From positions 1 through 64,000 of the forward strand of contig CAMCUB010000014.1 of assembly GCA_945878845.1 (NCBI GenBank): a stretch of DNA of 64,000 bases, in the 5' to 3' direction. Below, piece by piece: positions 24,935 through 33,880 of this stretch. The notes under the pieces are model-generated. The model did no database searches. It was given only the letters and a program-made list of their open reading frames with translations, and was not told the origin of the DNA. How positions within the stretch are numbered: position 1 is the first letter of the stretch; each line of letters begins with the position of its first letter. A program made the position numbers and the translations under genes. The stretch comes from Erythrobacter sanguineus. Its GTDB lineage: Bacteria > Pseudomonadota > Alphaproteobacteria > Sphingomonadales > Sphingomonadaceae.

Positions 24935-24974
24935 GGGGCAGCCGGGCACCAGACGTATCTGGCTCGACTGCCCC
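24935..24974 (-). terminator. Intrinsic terminator of the TonB receptor gene
   Basis: On the minus strand GGGGCAG and CTGCCCC enclose an inner CCAGAT/ATCTGG stem, and TTTTGCTTGTT follows. It starts 31 bases after the receptor stop codon. On the plus strand the stem may also slow readthrough from the convergent gene. Confidence 0.7.
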
Positions 24975-25004
24975 GATTGCGACCCTAGGAGGGAGAGTTA
25001 CGTC

Positions 25005-27179
25005 TCAGAAGCTGAGACGGACGCTCGCCCGGACATTGCGCCCGATCAGCGGCACAAAGTCTTTCGTGAAGCTCGCGTGGCGGCGGCCGGTGACGTCGAA
25101 CAGGTTGTCGGCGGCGAGCTGGATGGTGACGTTGCGATTGTCCTTGAGCGGACGCCAGGCGACCAGCGCGTTCACGAGGGTGAAGCTGTTGGTCGCGGTC
25201 TCGAAGGGGGCGGTGCGGTTCTGGCTGTCGAACCACTGGACCTCGCCGCGCAGGTCGATCGGCCCGGTCTGGGCTTCCAATGCGCCGAGCAGCGAGAGCG
25301 GCGGGATGCGCGGGACAGCGGTGCCGTCGTCAAGCTCGGCCTCGACGTAAGACGCGGAGAGGTCGGTGACGAGGCGGAAGCTGCCGGTGTCGATGACTGG
25401 GTAGGAGAGTTCAGCTTCGAAGCCCCAGAAGTCGGCATCGCCCTGCAGGTATTGGAAGACGGGCAGGTCGTCTTCCTCGAGGCCGGCTTCCTCGAGGAAG
25501 ATGTAGTTGGAGAACCACTGGCGATAGGCGGTCAGGCCGAAAGTGCCCTTGCCGATGCTGCCGCGGGCGTAGGCTTCAAGGCCCCAGGCGCGTTCGGTGG
25601 CAAGGGCGGCATCGCCGATCTCGAAGGCCTGCGTGGCGATGTGCGGGCCATCGGAGAACAGCTCTTCGGCGCTCGGCGCACGTTCGGCGCGCGAGCCGTT
25701 GATGCCGAGGCGCACGCCCTCGATGCCTTCGTAGACGAGGCCGAGCGCGCCCGAGAAGGTGTCGAAGTCGCGCTCGATGCCGAGTGTCTGGGCCTCGACC
25801 TTGGTGAATTCGGCGCGGGCGGCGGCCTCGATCTGGAACGGGCCGGTGCCCCATTCCTGAAGGGTGAAGAGCGCGACCTGATCGGTGAGGTTGGGCGGGA
25901 TATAGGCTTCGGCACCGACGGCGAAGAAGTCGCGGTGGGTGTATTGCAGGCCGCTCGACCCGCGCAAGGCACCGCCGGTGTTCTGCACCAGCTCGGCGCG
26001 GGCTTCGAGGCTGGTCGAATCGAACACGGTGCCGACTTCGGGGCCCTCGAATTCGGTGTGGGTGTAGTCTGAATAGCCGACGCGCAGCTTCAACCGCTCG
26101 AAGGCGCCTTCGCCCAGCGCAATGTCGCCCTTTAAGTCGGCGCGGAACTGGCGGAGGCCGATGGTGACCAGCTCCTCGCCTTCCTCCTCTTCGGCCCCGC
26201 CTTCCTCGCCGTGGTGGCCGGCGCCGGGGCGGGTGGGGACGCCGTAACTGGTGTCGTACCAGCCGATCGCGGCGCCGAAGGTGCTGTCGCCAAGGATCAG
26301 GCCGAGCCCCGCATTGAGGGTCCAGCTTTCGACCGCGGTGTTGGGCACGGTGCCGCGCAGGCCGGCGGCCTCGCGCAGTTCGGCGGCTTCCTCAAGCTCG
26401 CCGTCGGCCTCTTCCTCGGCGGCGTCGGCAAGGAGGTCGGCGCGCAGCTCGGGGGCGATCTGGAAGCCGCCGATGTCGATGTCGCCGGTCTTGCGCCACG
26501 ATCCGTCGATGTGGGCGACGAGGTTGGGGCCGACCCCGACGTCGAGGCTCGCCGCGCCGGTGCGCAGGTTGGTGGCGCTGTCGACCGCGCCGAACGCGTC
26601 GAGGTGGAGGTCGTGGTCGGGCATCCGGGTCGGGATGCGCTTGTCGATCACGTTGACCGCGCCGCCGATCGCCTGGCTGCCGTAGAGCAGCACGGCGGGG
26701 CCGCGCAGCACCTCGATCCGCTCGATGGTGATCGGCTCGAGCGTGGTGGCGTGGTCGACCGAGGTGTTCGAGACGTCGGCGGTGCCCACGCCGTCGACCA
26801 GCACGCGCACGCGCTCGCCCTGCTGGCCGCGCAGGACGGGGCGCGAAGAGCCGGGGGCGAAGCTGGTCGCCGAGACGCCGGGGAGCTTGGCGAGGAGGTC
26901 GCCGATCTGGCCGGTCGCCGCGTCGCGCTGGACGTCGGCGATGTCGAGCACGCTCGTGCCCGCGAGGAGGTCGAGCTGCTTCAGCCCGGCGGTGCTGACG
27001 ATGATCTCGCCCGCCGCATCGATCTGGCGGTTGTGGAGGTCGTCATCGGGCTCGGCGGCGGGCTGGGCAGCTTCGGCCGCGGTCTCGTCGGCCAGCGCCG
27101 GGCTGGCGGCGGCGGCCAGTCCGAGCACAACGGCGAGCGCGAGGCGCGAGGGAGCAAGGGAGAGCTTGCTGGCGTTCAT
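25005..27179 (-). CDS. TonB-dependent receptor, ZnuD-like (probable zinc uptake)
   Basis: The 724-residue protein has a signal peptide (about 1-30), a plug domain (about 55-180, with VLDIADVQRD, LLAKLPGVSAT, RGQQGERVRVLVDGV and IERIEVLRGPAVLLYGSQAIGGAVNVID) and a beta-barrel ending in a terminal phenylalanine (SVRLSF). A loop after PTRPGAGHHGEEGGAEEEEGEE is rich in His and acidic residues, and another region reads ADAAEEEADGELEEA. Such loops are typical of zinc-importing ZnuD receptors. A Zur-like palindrome stands upstream. The substrate is inferred. Confidence 0.8.
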   Translation of the reverse strand: MNASKLSLAPSRLALAVVLGLAAAASPALADETAAEAAQPAAEPDDDLHNRQIDAAGEIIVSTAGLKQLDLLAGTSVLDIADVQRDAATGQIGDLLAKLPGVSATSFAPGSSRPVLRGQQGERVRVLVDGVGTADVSNTSVDHATTLEPITIERIEVLRGPAVLLYGSQAIGGAVNVIDKRIPTRMPDHDLHLDAFGAVDSATNLRTGAASLDVGVGPNLVAHIDGSWRKTGDIDIGGFQIAPELRADLLADAAEEEADGELEEAAELREAAGLRGTVPNTAVESWTLNAGLGLILGDSTFGAAIGWYDTSYGVPTRPGAGHHGEEGGAEEEEGEELVTIGLRQFRADLKGDIALGEGAFERLKLRVGYSDYTHTEFEGPEVGTVFDSTSLEARAELVQNTGGALRGSSGLQYTHRDFFAVGAEAYIPPNLTDQVALFTLQEWGTGPFQIEAAARAEFTKVEAQTLGIERDFDTFSGALGLVYEGIEGVRLGINGSRAERAPSAEELFSDGPHIATQAFEIGDAALATERAWGLEAYARGSIGKGTFGLTAYRQWFSNYIFLEEAGLEEDDLPVFQYLQGDADFWGFEAELSYPVIDTGSFRLVTDLSASYVEAELDDGTAVPRIPPLSLLGALEAQTGPIDLRGEVQWFDSQNRTAPFETATNSFTLVNALVAWRPLKDNRNVTIQLAADNLFDVTGRRHASFTKDFVPLIGRNVRASVRLSF

Positions 27180-27200
27180 GGCGGTTCCCGTGGCTTATAT

Positions 27201-27215
27201 GTGATAACGTATCAC
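27201..27215. promoter_or_regulatory. Zur-like palindromic operator before the ZnuD-like receptor
   Basis: GTGATAACGTATCAC has perfect six-base arms around ACG and lies 22 bases upstream of the receptor start. On the minus strand it is followed directly by CATATAAG, a plausible -10 box, so a bound repressor would block the promoter. The A/T-rich dyad resembles alphaproteobacterial Zur boxes (TGTTAT-ATAACA type) only loosely. Assignment to Zur rests mainly on the gene it precedes. Confidence 0.45.
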
Positions 27216-27299
27216 GCGCCTAGCGCCATGCGCCGCCATTGCAAGCGCAAAATCGGACAGGCGCCCCGGGGAATCGACGAAAGGCGGGCAGGCGAAACG

Positions 27300-27333
27300 A
27301 AAATGGCCCGGCCGCGCGAGGCGACCGAGCCAT
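27300..27333 (-). terminator. Intrinsic terminator of the second TonB receptor gene
   Basis: On the minus strand ATGGCTCGGTCGC pairs with GCGGCCGGGCCAT and is followed by TTTTCGTTTCG. It begins about 22 bases after the stop codon of the receptor gene that ends at 27355. Confidence 0.65.
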
Positions 27334-27354
27334 GATCCTAGTCAGGACTTACGA

Positions 27355-29757
27355 TCAGAAGGCGTAACGGGCAACCACCTGGAAGACCGGGCCAGCACGC
27401 TCGCTCTCGAGTTCGTATTCGTCGAAGTTGCGCGAGACCTGGTCGCCGGTGGTGGCGAACTTGTTGAAGTCTTCATCCTTCGTCCCGTCGAGCAGGTTCG
27501 AACCCACCGCGCGGATGGTGAAGCTGTCGCCGAAGCGCTTTTCGACGAAAATTTCGAGGTCCGCGCCGTAGCGGGTGAAGATTTCCTCGCCCACCACGCG
27601 GCCGAAGGCCTCGCCCTGCTTGCGATAGGTCGCACCGAAGGCCGCGCCATATTCCGGAATGTTCTGGATCGCGCCGAAGTTGTAGACGAACTTCGACTGG
27701 TCGTTGAACCGGCGCTCGCCGAACTCGTCGGTGATGTTGCTGTCGAGCAGCGCGAGGTTCCCGAACACGCCGGTGTCGGGCAGGCCGAGGAAGGCGAGGC
27801 TGAACGAGGCGTCGAATTCGATCCCGTAGACTTCGCCGTCACCGGTGTTGCGCGGGGTGTAGATGAAGGTGCCCGCCCCTTCCGAGCCCTCGACCGGCGC
27901 GCCGGTGTTGTCGAGCACGGTGGCAAGCTCGGTCAGGTTGCTGACGTCGCGGTAGAACACGTTGACGCCGACCACCCCGGTCTTGCCGATCTTGTGCTCG
28001 TAGCCGAGATCGCCGCCCCACGCGGTTTCGGGCGCGAGGAAGGGGTTGCCGAGGAAGTCGTTGTCGCCGAATTCGGCCGGGAGCAGGCCCGGGGTGATGA
28101 AGTCGAAGCGCGGGCGGCGCAGAGTGCGCGCGGCCGACACCGTGATGCGTCCGTCACCCACTGCGATCTTGGCCGAGGCCGAGGGGAGGAATTCGTCGTA
28201 ATCGTTCTGGAAGGTGCCGAGCCCACCGACGGTGAGGTCGGTGATGGTGACATCGGTGCTTTCCCAGCGCACGCCGGCCTCGAAGGTCACGTTGCCGAAC
28301 TCACCCTCGATCAGCGCGTAGAGATCGCGGCGATCTTCGGAGATCGTGTTGAGCGAGGTCACACCCAGCGCCGGGAAGGGGTTGGGCACGAATTCGAGCG
28401 GGCTGCGGCTGAACTGGTCATAGCCCTGGCGATTGGCCGCCGTGAGGTTGAAGCGGCTGCGCACTTCCTCCAGGCTGAAGTCGCGATCCTTGTTCTGCGC
28501 GAAGCCGCCGACCGCGAATTCGAGATCCTCGCCAAGGTCGAACGCCTGTTCGAGGTTGACGAAGAACTCTTCGTCGGTGGTTTCGCGCAGGGTCAGGTCG
28601 CCGGTGAAGCGCGGCACGGTGCGGTCGAAATCGACCTCGTGCTCGAACTCGTTCTGGAGGTCGTCGAAGCGCGAGAAGCCGACCCGCAGCTTGGTTTCGG
28701 TGAAGCCCCAGTCGTGATCGAGCTTGCCGATCAGCGACCAGCTTTCGGTGGTGATGTCGTTGACGTTGATGTTGTCGGTCAGCAGGTTACCAGCCGGCGT
28801 GGCGCGGACGGGGCCATTGATCGCGGTTTCATCATTGTACTCGAACGAACGCTCGCTCTCGGTGCGCTCGGTGCGCACGAAGTTGCCGCGGATTTCGAAC
28901 TCGGTGGTGTCGTTCTCGATCCCCCAGCTGGCGTTGAAGGCATAATCGGTGCCGTCGCGGGTGTCGGTCTGGTCTTCGCGGTTGTCGAAATCGTCGGTGG
29001 CGAAGTTGGGGTTGTTTTCGGGGCTGTCGCCGTAGCGCAGGCTCGACTTGATCTTGGGGTTGTAACGGCCCTGGACGTTGGCGCCCACCAGCACGCGGCC
29101 ACCGGCCAGCGCGCCGCCGTAGTAGAAGCCGCCCGAGGGCTTCACTTCGCCATCGTCGAAGTACAGCCCGCCCGCGCGGACATAGCCGCCGTCGAGCGTG
29201 TAGCCGTCGCGCAGCTCGATGTTGAGCGAACCGGCAACCGCGTCGCCGGTGCGGCGGGCCGAGGAGGAGCGGACGATCTCGACGCGCTCGATCAGTTCGG
29301 CCGGGATGCGGTCGAGGAAGAACGAACGGTCGGTCTGGCCGCCGGGCACGCGCTCGCCGTTGATCAGGATCTGGGTGTAGCCCGGGTCAAGCCCGCGCAG
29401 GCGCGCGCCGTCGCTTTCGATGACGTCGGACAGGAAGGTGACGCCCGGGACGCGCTTCAGGGCGTCGCCTGCGGTCAGCGGTTCGAAGCGCTGGAAGTAT
29501 TCCTCGTCATAGACCAGCACCGGCTCGGCCGAATCGGAGCGGTTGCGGAAGCCGATCGAGCCCTGAACCACGATTTCCTTGGCCGACTGGATGTCGTCCT
29601 CGTTCGGCTGTTCGTCCTTGGCCATCGCGGCGCCTTCATCGGCAACCTGCGCGGCGGCAAGGTCTTCGGCGAGCGCGACCTGCGGCATCGCGGCGAGGGT
29701 TGCGAGCATGATGGCCTTGCGGGAGAGGCGCAGGCGGAACGAAGTGGTCTTGATCAT
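27355..29757 (-). CDS. TonB-dependent receptor of unknown substrate
   Basis: The 800-residue outer-membrane protein has a signal peptide (about 1-30, cleaved near VALAED), a plug domain (about 55-180, with EIVVQGSIGFRNRS, AGDALKRVPGVTFLSDV, LRGLDPGYTQILINGERV and IERVEIVRSSSARRTGDAVAGSLNIELRDG), and a long beta-barrel ending RYAF with terminal Phe. The plug is of the type seen in sphingomonad receptors for siderophores or glycans; nothing nearby gives the substrate. It lies upstream of the ZnuD-like gene on the same strand with a terminator between them, so the two are separate units. Confidence 0.85.
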   Translation of the reverse strand: MIKTTSFRLRLSRKAIMLATLAAMPQVALAEDLAAAQVADEGAAMAKDEQPNEDDIQSAKEIVVQGSIGFRNRSDSAEPVLVYDEEYFQRFEPLTAGDALKRVPGVTFLSDVIESDGARLRGLDPGYTQILINGERVPGGQTDRSFFLDRIPAELIERVEIVRSSSARRTGDAVAGSLNIELRDGYTLDGGYVRAGGLYFDDGEVKPSGGFYYGGALAGGRVLVGANVQGRYNPKIKSSLRYGDSPENNPNFATDDFDNREDQTDTRDGTDYAFNASWGIENDTTEFEIRGNFVRTERTESERSFEYNDETAINGPVRATPAGNLLTDNINVNDITTESWSLIGKLDHDWGFTETKLRVGFSRFDDLQNEFEHEVDFDRTVPRFTGDLTLRETTDEEFFVNLEQAFDLGEDLEFAVGGFAQNKDRDFSLEEVRSRFNLTAANRQGYDQFSRSPLEFVPNPFPALGVTSLNTISEDRRDLYALIEGEFGNVTFEAGVRWESTDVTITDLTVGGLGTFQNDYDEFLPSASAKIAVGDGRITVSAARTLRRPRFDFITPGLLPAEFGDNDFLGNPFLAPETAWGGDLGYEHKIGKTGVVGVNVFYRDVSNLTELATVLDNTGAPVEGSEGAGTFIYTPRNTGDGEVYGIEFDASFSLAFLGLPDTGVFGNLALLDSNITDEFGERRFNDQSKFVYNFGAIQNIPEYGAAFGATYRKQGEAFGRVVGEEIFTRYGADLEIFVEKRFGDSFTIRAVGSNLLDGTKDEDFNKFATTGDQVSRNFDEYELESERAGPVFQVVARYAF

Positions 29758-30056
29758 AGGGAGCCCCCATTGGCGGTGGTTATGGCGGGGCCGCTATGGG
29801 GGCTGGGTGACGCTTTGCTGACACTATCGAGGATTGCGTCGCATCACTGAAATATAACAGTTTTGTTTCAATTGCAGGCATGCGCTCAAGGCACTGATCG
29901 CAGGCGCAATAATCCGCAAGGCTGACCGTGAAACGACCAATATGCGACGTTTTGCAGACAAGCATTCCGGTGCTGGTGTTGCGCTTTTGCCGCACACAAA
30001 CGGCGGCCCGCCGCACGCAGGCGCGGCCAGCCGACCGCAGGAATGTCGGTTGAAAC
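29758..30056. other. Gene-free leader region between receptor gene and tRNA-Gly
   Basis: No protein-coding frame is convincing here. On the minus strand an A/T-rich stretch around 29850-29875 (with TATATT) could hold the receptor promoter. The 249 bases on the other side of the tRNA (30132-30380) also show no gene or recognisable site apart from the ribosome binding site of the CnoX-like gene. Confidence 0.5.
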
Positions 30057-30131
30057 TGGAGCGGGCGAAGGGATTCGAACCCTCGACCCCAACCTTGGCA
30101 AGGTTGTGCTCTACCCCTGAGCTACGCCCGC
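30057..30131 (-). tRNA. tRNA-Gly (anticodon GCC)
   Basis: The 75-base minus-strand sequence folds into a full cloverleaf: acceptor GCGGGCG/CGCCCGC, D arm with GCTC..GAGC, anticodon stem CAACC/GGTTG with loop TTGCCAA (anticodon GCC), T arm GAGGG-TTCGAAT-CCCTT, discriminator T and encoded CCA. Confidence 0.95.
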
Positions 30132-30380
30132 TCACTGGCGCTGACAGAAACCGCGAAGTGGCGCGTTCTGCCGGAGAGGCGGCGCGATTAGCAGCGACCT
30201 TGCAAGGCTGCAAGCGCAAAAAGCGCCGCGTGCCGCCAGCGCGATATTGGTTATGATTTGGGCTTGATCGGAGAGGGGCAAGCGGCCAGCACGGCGCTGC
30301 GCTTCACAAGCGCATTGCGGCATCCCACATGGGGACCGGACAGGCGCACAAGGCGCATACGCGCAGCAGGAGCAGATATC

Positions 30381-31319
30381 TTGGCCAGCATGGGACTGAG
30401 CATCGAGGAACAGAAGGCAGTCGACCGTTTCCGCAAGGACGTGGTGGAACCGTCGCAGACCAAGCTGGTGATTCTCGACTTCTGGGCCGAGTGGTGCGGG
30501 CCGTGCAAGGCGCTCACCCCGGTGCTCGAGAAGGTCGCGGGCGAATATGCCGAAAAGGGCGTGGTGCTCGCCAAGATCAATGTCGACGAGGAACAGTTCA
30601 TCGCCGCGCAGTTCCAGGTGCGCTCGATCCCGACGGTCTATGCGATGTTCCAGGGTCAGCCGATCGCTGACCTGACCAGCGCCCGCAGCGAATCGCAGTT
30701 GAAGGCGATCCTCGACCAGCTGCTGTCCCAGCTGCCGGTGGAGGGCGGGGCTGGCGAGCCGGGCGCGCCGCAGGGGCCTTCGCCCGAGGAGATCGCGCAA
30801 TTTGTGAAGCTGGGCGAGGAGGCCATGGCCGCGGGCGATCCGCAGCGCGCCGCGTCGATCTTCGCCCAGATCACCGAATTCGTCCCCGAGAACGCCCCCG
30901 CCCATGCGGGCCTCGTGCGCGCGCTGGTGCAGATGGGCGAGGTCGAGCAGGCGAAGCAGGTTATGGAAGTGATCGACAGCGACCCGCGCCTCGCCAGCGA
31001 TGCCGCGATTGCTCCGGCCCGCAGCGCCTTGGAGCTCGCGGGTGAGCGGGTCGATGATAGCGAACTCGCGTCCTTGCGCGCCGCCGCCGAGGCCGCGCCG
31101 GACGACATGGACGCCCAGCTCGCTTTTGCCGAGGCCGCCTTTGCCGCAGGCCAGCGCGATGCCGCCGCCGATACGCTGCTCACCATGATCGCCGCCGACC
31201 GCGAATGGAACGAGGGCGCAGCCCGCGCCAAGCTGCTCAAGATCTTCGAAGCCACCGGCCTTGAGGATGAATGGGTGGTCGGCGTCCGCCGCCGCCTGTC
31301 GCGCGTATTGTTCGGATGA
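30381..31319 (+). CDS. cnoX: CnoX-like co-chaperone (thioredoxin domain plus TPR repeats)
   Basis: The 312-residue protein has an N-terminal thioredoxin fold (about 10-115) with the active site WAEWCGPCK and the cis-Pro segment RSIPTVYAMF, followed by a helical TPR region (about 140-305). This is the YbbN/CnoX layout; CnoX hands oxidatively damaged proteins to chaperones. The Cys-Gly-Pro-Cys site suggests redox activity, as in alphaproteobacterial CnoX, unlike E. coli. TTG is chosen over the ATG three codons downstream because AGGAG lies eight bases before the TTG but 17 before the ATG. The next gene overlaps by four bases. Confidence 0.85.
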   Translation: MASMGLSIEEQKAVDRFRKDVVEPSQTKLVILDFWAEWCGPCKALTPVLEKVAGEYAEKGVVLAKINVDEEQFIAAQFQVRSIPTVYAMFQGQPIADLTSARSESQLKAILDQLLSQLPVEGGAGEPGAPQGPSPEEIAQFVKLGEEAMAAGDPQRAASIFAQITEFVPENAPAHAGLVRALVQMGEVEQAKQVMEVIDSDPRLASDAAIAPARSALELAGERVDDSELASLRAAAEAAPDDMDAQLAFAEAAFAAGQRDAAADTLLTMIAADREWNEGAARAKLLKIFEATGLEDEWVVGVRRRLSRVLFG

Positions 31320-31927
31320 CCAAAAGGCTTCCCATCTTCCCCCTGACGGGCGCGGTGCTGTTTCCCGGCATGCAGCTGCCGCTCCACATCTTCGAGCCGC
31401 GTTACCGTTCGATGGTCGGCGATTCGCTGATCCGCGACCGGCTGATCGCGATGATCCAGCCCCAGCGCTCGGTCGAGGGCGCGCCGCTCTATGAGGTCGG
31501 CTGCATCGGGCGGATCGGCGAGATTCAGGCGATGGACGACGGGCGCTACAACGTCATCCTCGAAGGCACCGCGCGCTTCCGCGTGGTGCGCGAGCTCGAC
31601 GTCACCACCGCCTACCGTCAGGTCGAGGCGGAGATCTTCGTCGAGGACGAGGATGAGACCCTGACCCACGCCCAGCGCGGCGGGTTCGAGCGCGAGGCGC
31701 GGCACTTCGCCGACGCCCAGGGCTATTCGGTCGATTGGGATTCGGTCGAACGGCTCGATGATCGTTCGCTGATCAACGGCGTCTCGCAGATCGCGCCCTT
31801 CGATCCGGCCAGCAAGCAGGCGCTGCTCGAGGCCGAGACGCTGACGGAGCGGTGCGAATTGCTGGTGCAGCTGATGCAGTTCTACGGCCGCCACGATGGC
31901 GGCGAGGAGATTGTTACGCTGCAGTAG
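31316..31927 (+). CDS. Lon N-terminal substrate-binding domain protein (LonN/PUA-like)
   Basis: The 203-residue protein matches the N-domain of Lon proteases: RLPIFPLTGAVLFPGMQLPLHIFEPRYRSMV at the start, then GCIGRIGEIQAMDDGRYNVILEGTARFRV. The ATPase and protease parts of Lon are absent, so it is a stand-alone domain of the type found beside thioredoxin-family chaperones. The ATGA overlap with the CnoX-like gene suggests that the two proteins work together in protein quality control, which is inferred. Confidence 0.9.
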   Translation: MTKRLPIFPLTGAVLFPGMQLPLHIFEPRYRSMVGDSLIRDRLIAMIQPQRSVEGAPLYEVGCIGRIGEIQAMDDGRYNVILEGTARFRVVRELDVTTAYRQVEAEIFVEDEDETLTHAQRGGFEREARHFADAQGYSVDWDSVERLDDRSLINGVSQIAPFDPASKQALLEAETLTERCELLVQLMQFYGRHDGGEEIVTLQ

Positions 31928-31950
31928 AGCTAGCGTCCGGCCACCCCTCA

Positions 31951-32856
31951 TCAGCGCGGCAAGTCGCCCAGCGCGGCCTTGAGCTGCGGGGCGACGAAAT
32001 CGAGGAAGGCCCGCAGCTTCAACGGCAGCAGCACCGCCGGCGCGTGGACAAGGTGCACCGTAATCGGATCGCCGACAAAGGGCTTCAGGATTTCCACCAA
32101 GCGCCCGTCGCGCAGCGCGGCGGCCGCCTGGTAGGACGTCATCCGCGCCACTCCAAGCCCCGCGCTCGCCGCCTCGATCAGCGCGTCGGCGGTGTTGACC
32201 CCGAGCCGCGGGCGGATCGTCAGCGGATCGCTGCCCGCGTCCCCCGCAAACTGCCAGCTGCGTGACGGCGTGAGTCCTTCGAAGGCGAGGCAATCATGGC
32301 CTGCAAGGTCGGCGGGCACCTCCGGCGTGCCGCGCGCGGCGAGATAGGCGGGGCTCGCCACGGTGATCCAGCGCACCTCCCCGACTGCTTGCGCGATCAG
32401 GCTGCTGTCGGGCAGGCGTCCGAGGCGAACCGCGACATCGACGTGGTTGTCGATCATGTCGACCACCGCGTCGCTCATCGCGAGCCGCACATCGATGCCG
32501 GGAAAGGCCTGCAGGAACTCGAGCACAACCGGCAGGATGTGGATTCTGCCGAAGGCGATTGGCGCGGTGACCAGCAATTCGCCGACCGGTTCGCGATATT
32601 CGCCCGAGGCCTCGCGCTCGGCTTCCTCGAGCGCGGCGAGGATGCGCCGTGCCGCGGGCACGAAGGCTGCGCCGGCATCGGTGAGGACCAGCTTGCGCGG
32701 CGTGCGGAGCAGGAGCTGCGTCCCGAGATGGGCTTCGAGATCGGAGATCCTGCGGCTGACGGTGGGCAGCGGGGTCCGCAGCCTGCGCGAGGCGGCGGAC
32801 AGGCTCCCCCCGTCGACGGCCGCGACAAGGGTGCGCAGGGCGGAGAAACGGTCCAT
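31951..32856 (-). CDS. LysR family transcriptional regulator
   Basis: The 301-residue protein has the N-terminal winged helix-turn-helix (FSALRTLVAAVDGGSLSAASRRLRTPLPTVSRRISDLEAHLGTQLL, residues 4-50 or so) and the periplasmic-binding-like effector domain (about 90-295). It is divergent from the alpha/beta hydrolase gene with 126 bases between the starts, the classic arrangement for a LysR protein and its target. A T-N11-A dyad lies just upstream of its own start. Confidence 0.9.
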   Translation of the reverse strand: MDRFSALRTLVAAVDGGSLSAASRRLRTPLPTVSRRISDLEAHLGTQLLLRTPRKLVLTDAGAAFVPAARRILAALEEAEREASGEYREPVGELLVTAPIAFGRIHILPVVLEFLQAFPGIDVRLAMSDAVVDMIDNHVDVAVRLGRLPDSSLIAQAVGEVRWITVASPAYLAARGTPEVPADLAGHDCLAFEGLTPSRSWQFAGDAGSDPLTIRPRLGVNTADALIEAASAGLGVARMTSYQAAAALRDGRLVEILKPFVGDPITVHLVHAPAVLLPLKLRAFLDFVAPQLKAALGDLPR

Positions 32857-32862
32857 CGAATA

Positions 32863-32877
32863 TTCCGAAATATGGAA
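32863..32877. promoter_or_regulatory. LysR-type T-N11-A dyad
   Basis: TTCCGAAATATGGAA has perfect four-base arms (TTCC/GGAA) around seven bases and fits T-N11-A. It begins seven bases from the LysR start codon and lies 106 bases before the divergent hydrolase start. The position suits autorepression better than activation of the hydrolase. Confidence 0.4.
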
Positions 32878-32982
32878 GCCTAGATACCGATCTTAGTCGA
32901 TACTCCCGCTTTGTGAAACGTCTTAGGTCGCGCTTCAGCGGTGGCGCCGATGCTGCCCGTTTTCTCGAAAAGGAACCGACCG

Positions 32983-33840
32983 ATGACCCACACCACCTAT
33001 CGCACCGCGACCATCCAGGGCCGCTCCATCTTCTACCGCGAGGCCGGCGATCCGGGCCTGCCGACGCTCGTCCTGCTCCACGGCTTTCCCACTTCGAGCT
33101 TCATGTTCCGCGGCCTGATCCCGCTGCTCGCCGAGCGCTTCCACGTGATCGCCCCCGATTACGTTGGCTTCGGCCAGTCCGATGCGCCCGCGGCCGACGC
33201 GTTCGACTACACCTTCGAAAACCTCACCGCACATGTCGCCGGGCTGCTCGATCACCTCGGGCTCACTTCCTACATCCTCTACATGCAGGATTTTGGCGGA
33301 CCGGTCGGCTTCCGCCTGTTCGCGCAGCGCCCCGAGGCAGTGCGCGGCTTCGTGATCCAGAACACCAACGCTTATCTGGCCGGTGTGGGCGAGCCTGCCG
33401 CGCAGATCTTCCTGCCCTTGTGGGAGGATCGCAACCCCGCGACCGAAGCCGCCGCGCGCGGGTTCCTGGCGGCCGAAACGACGAAGTTCCAATACGTGGT
33501 CGGCGCAAAGGATGCAGCCGCGATCAGCCCCGACAACTGGACCCACGACCAGGCGCTGCTCGACCGGCCGGGGACCGATGCCGCGATGCTCGACCTGCTC
33601 GAAGACTACAAGACGAACGTGGCCGCCTATGACAGCTGGCACGCCGCGTTCCGTGCGCACCGGCCCGAGACGCTGATCGTGTGGGGCAAGAACGATCCGT
33701 TCTTCACTCCGGCGGGCGCCGAGGCCTATCTGGCCGATCTCCCGCAGGCGAAGCTCGTCTGGCTCGATGCGGGCCACTTCGTGCTCGACGAGAATGCGGC
33801 GCAGGTCGCGGCCGAGATCACCGCGCAATTCGCGGCATGA
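32983..33840 (+). CDS. Alpha/beta hydrolase, haloalkane dehalogenase/epoxide hydrolase-like
   Basis: The 285-residue protein shows LVLLHGFPTSSFMFRGLIPLL with the oxyanion HGFP, APDYVGFGQSD, and nucleophile elbow YMQDFGGPVGF, in which the nucleophile is Asp, as in haloalkane dehalogenases and epoxide hydrolases and not Ser. LIVWGKNDPFF and DAGHFVLDENA supply the acid and the catalytic His. AAAAGGA decides the ATG; a longer frame upstream is less likely. It is probably controlled by the divergent LysR gene. The substrate is unknown. Confidence 0.85.
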   Translation: MTHTTYRTATIQGRSIFYREAGDPGLPTLVLLHGFPTSSFMFRGLIPLLAERFHVIAPDYVGFGQSDAPAADAFDYTFENLTAHVAGLLDHLGLTSYILYMQDFGGPVGFRLFAQRPEAVRGFVIQNTNAYLAGVGEPAAQIFLPLWEDRNPATEAAARGFLAAETTKFQYVVGAKDAAAISPDNWTHDQALLDRPGTDAAMLDLLEDYKTNVAAYDSWHAAFRAHRPETLIVWGKNDPFFTPAGAEAYLADLPQAKLVWLDAGHFVLDENAAQVAAEITAQFAA

Positions 33841-33847
33841 GGCAAGG

Positions 33848-33875
33848 GGCGGCCCGGCGTTGCGACCGGGCTGCC
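33848..33875. terminator. Stem-loop between convergent hydrolase and mtnP genes
   Basis: GGCGGCCCGG and CCGGGCTGCC form a ten-pair stem (one G-T pair) around an eight-base loop, eight bases after the hydrolase stop. CTCTCC follows, so the thymine tract is poor. It may serve both convergent genes. Confidence 0.5.
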
Positions 33876-33880
33876 TCTCC

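Noticed and set aside
29824..30219. 131-codon minus-strand frame with SGRSSGVEHNLAKVGVEGSNPF
   Set aside because: That peptide is a well-known false translation of a tRNA gene; the frame overlaps tRNA-Gly.
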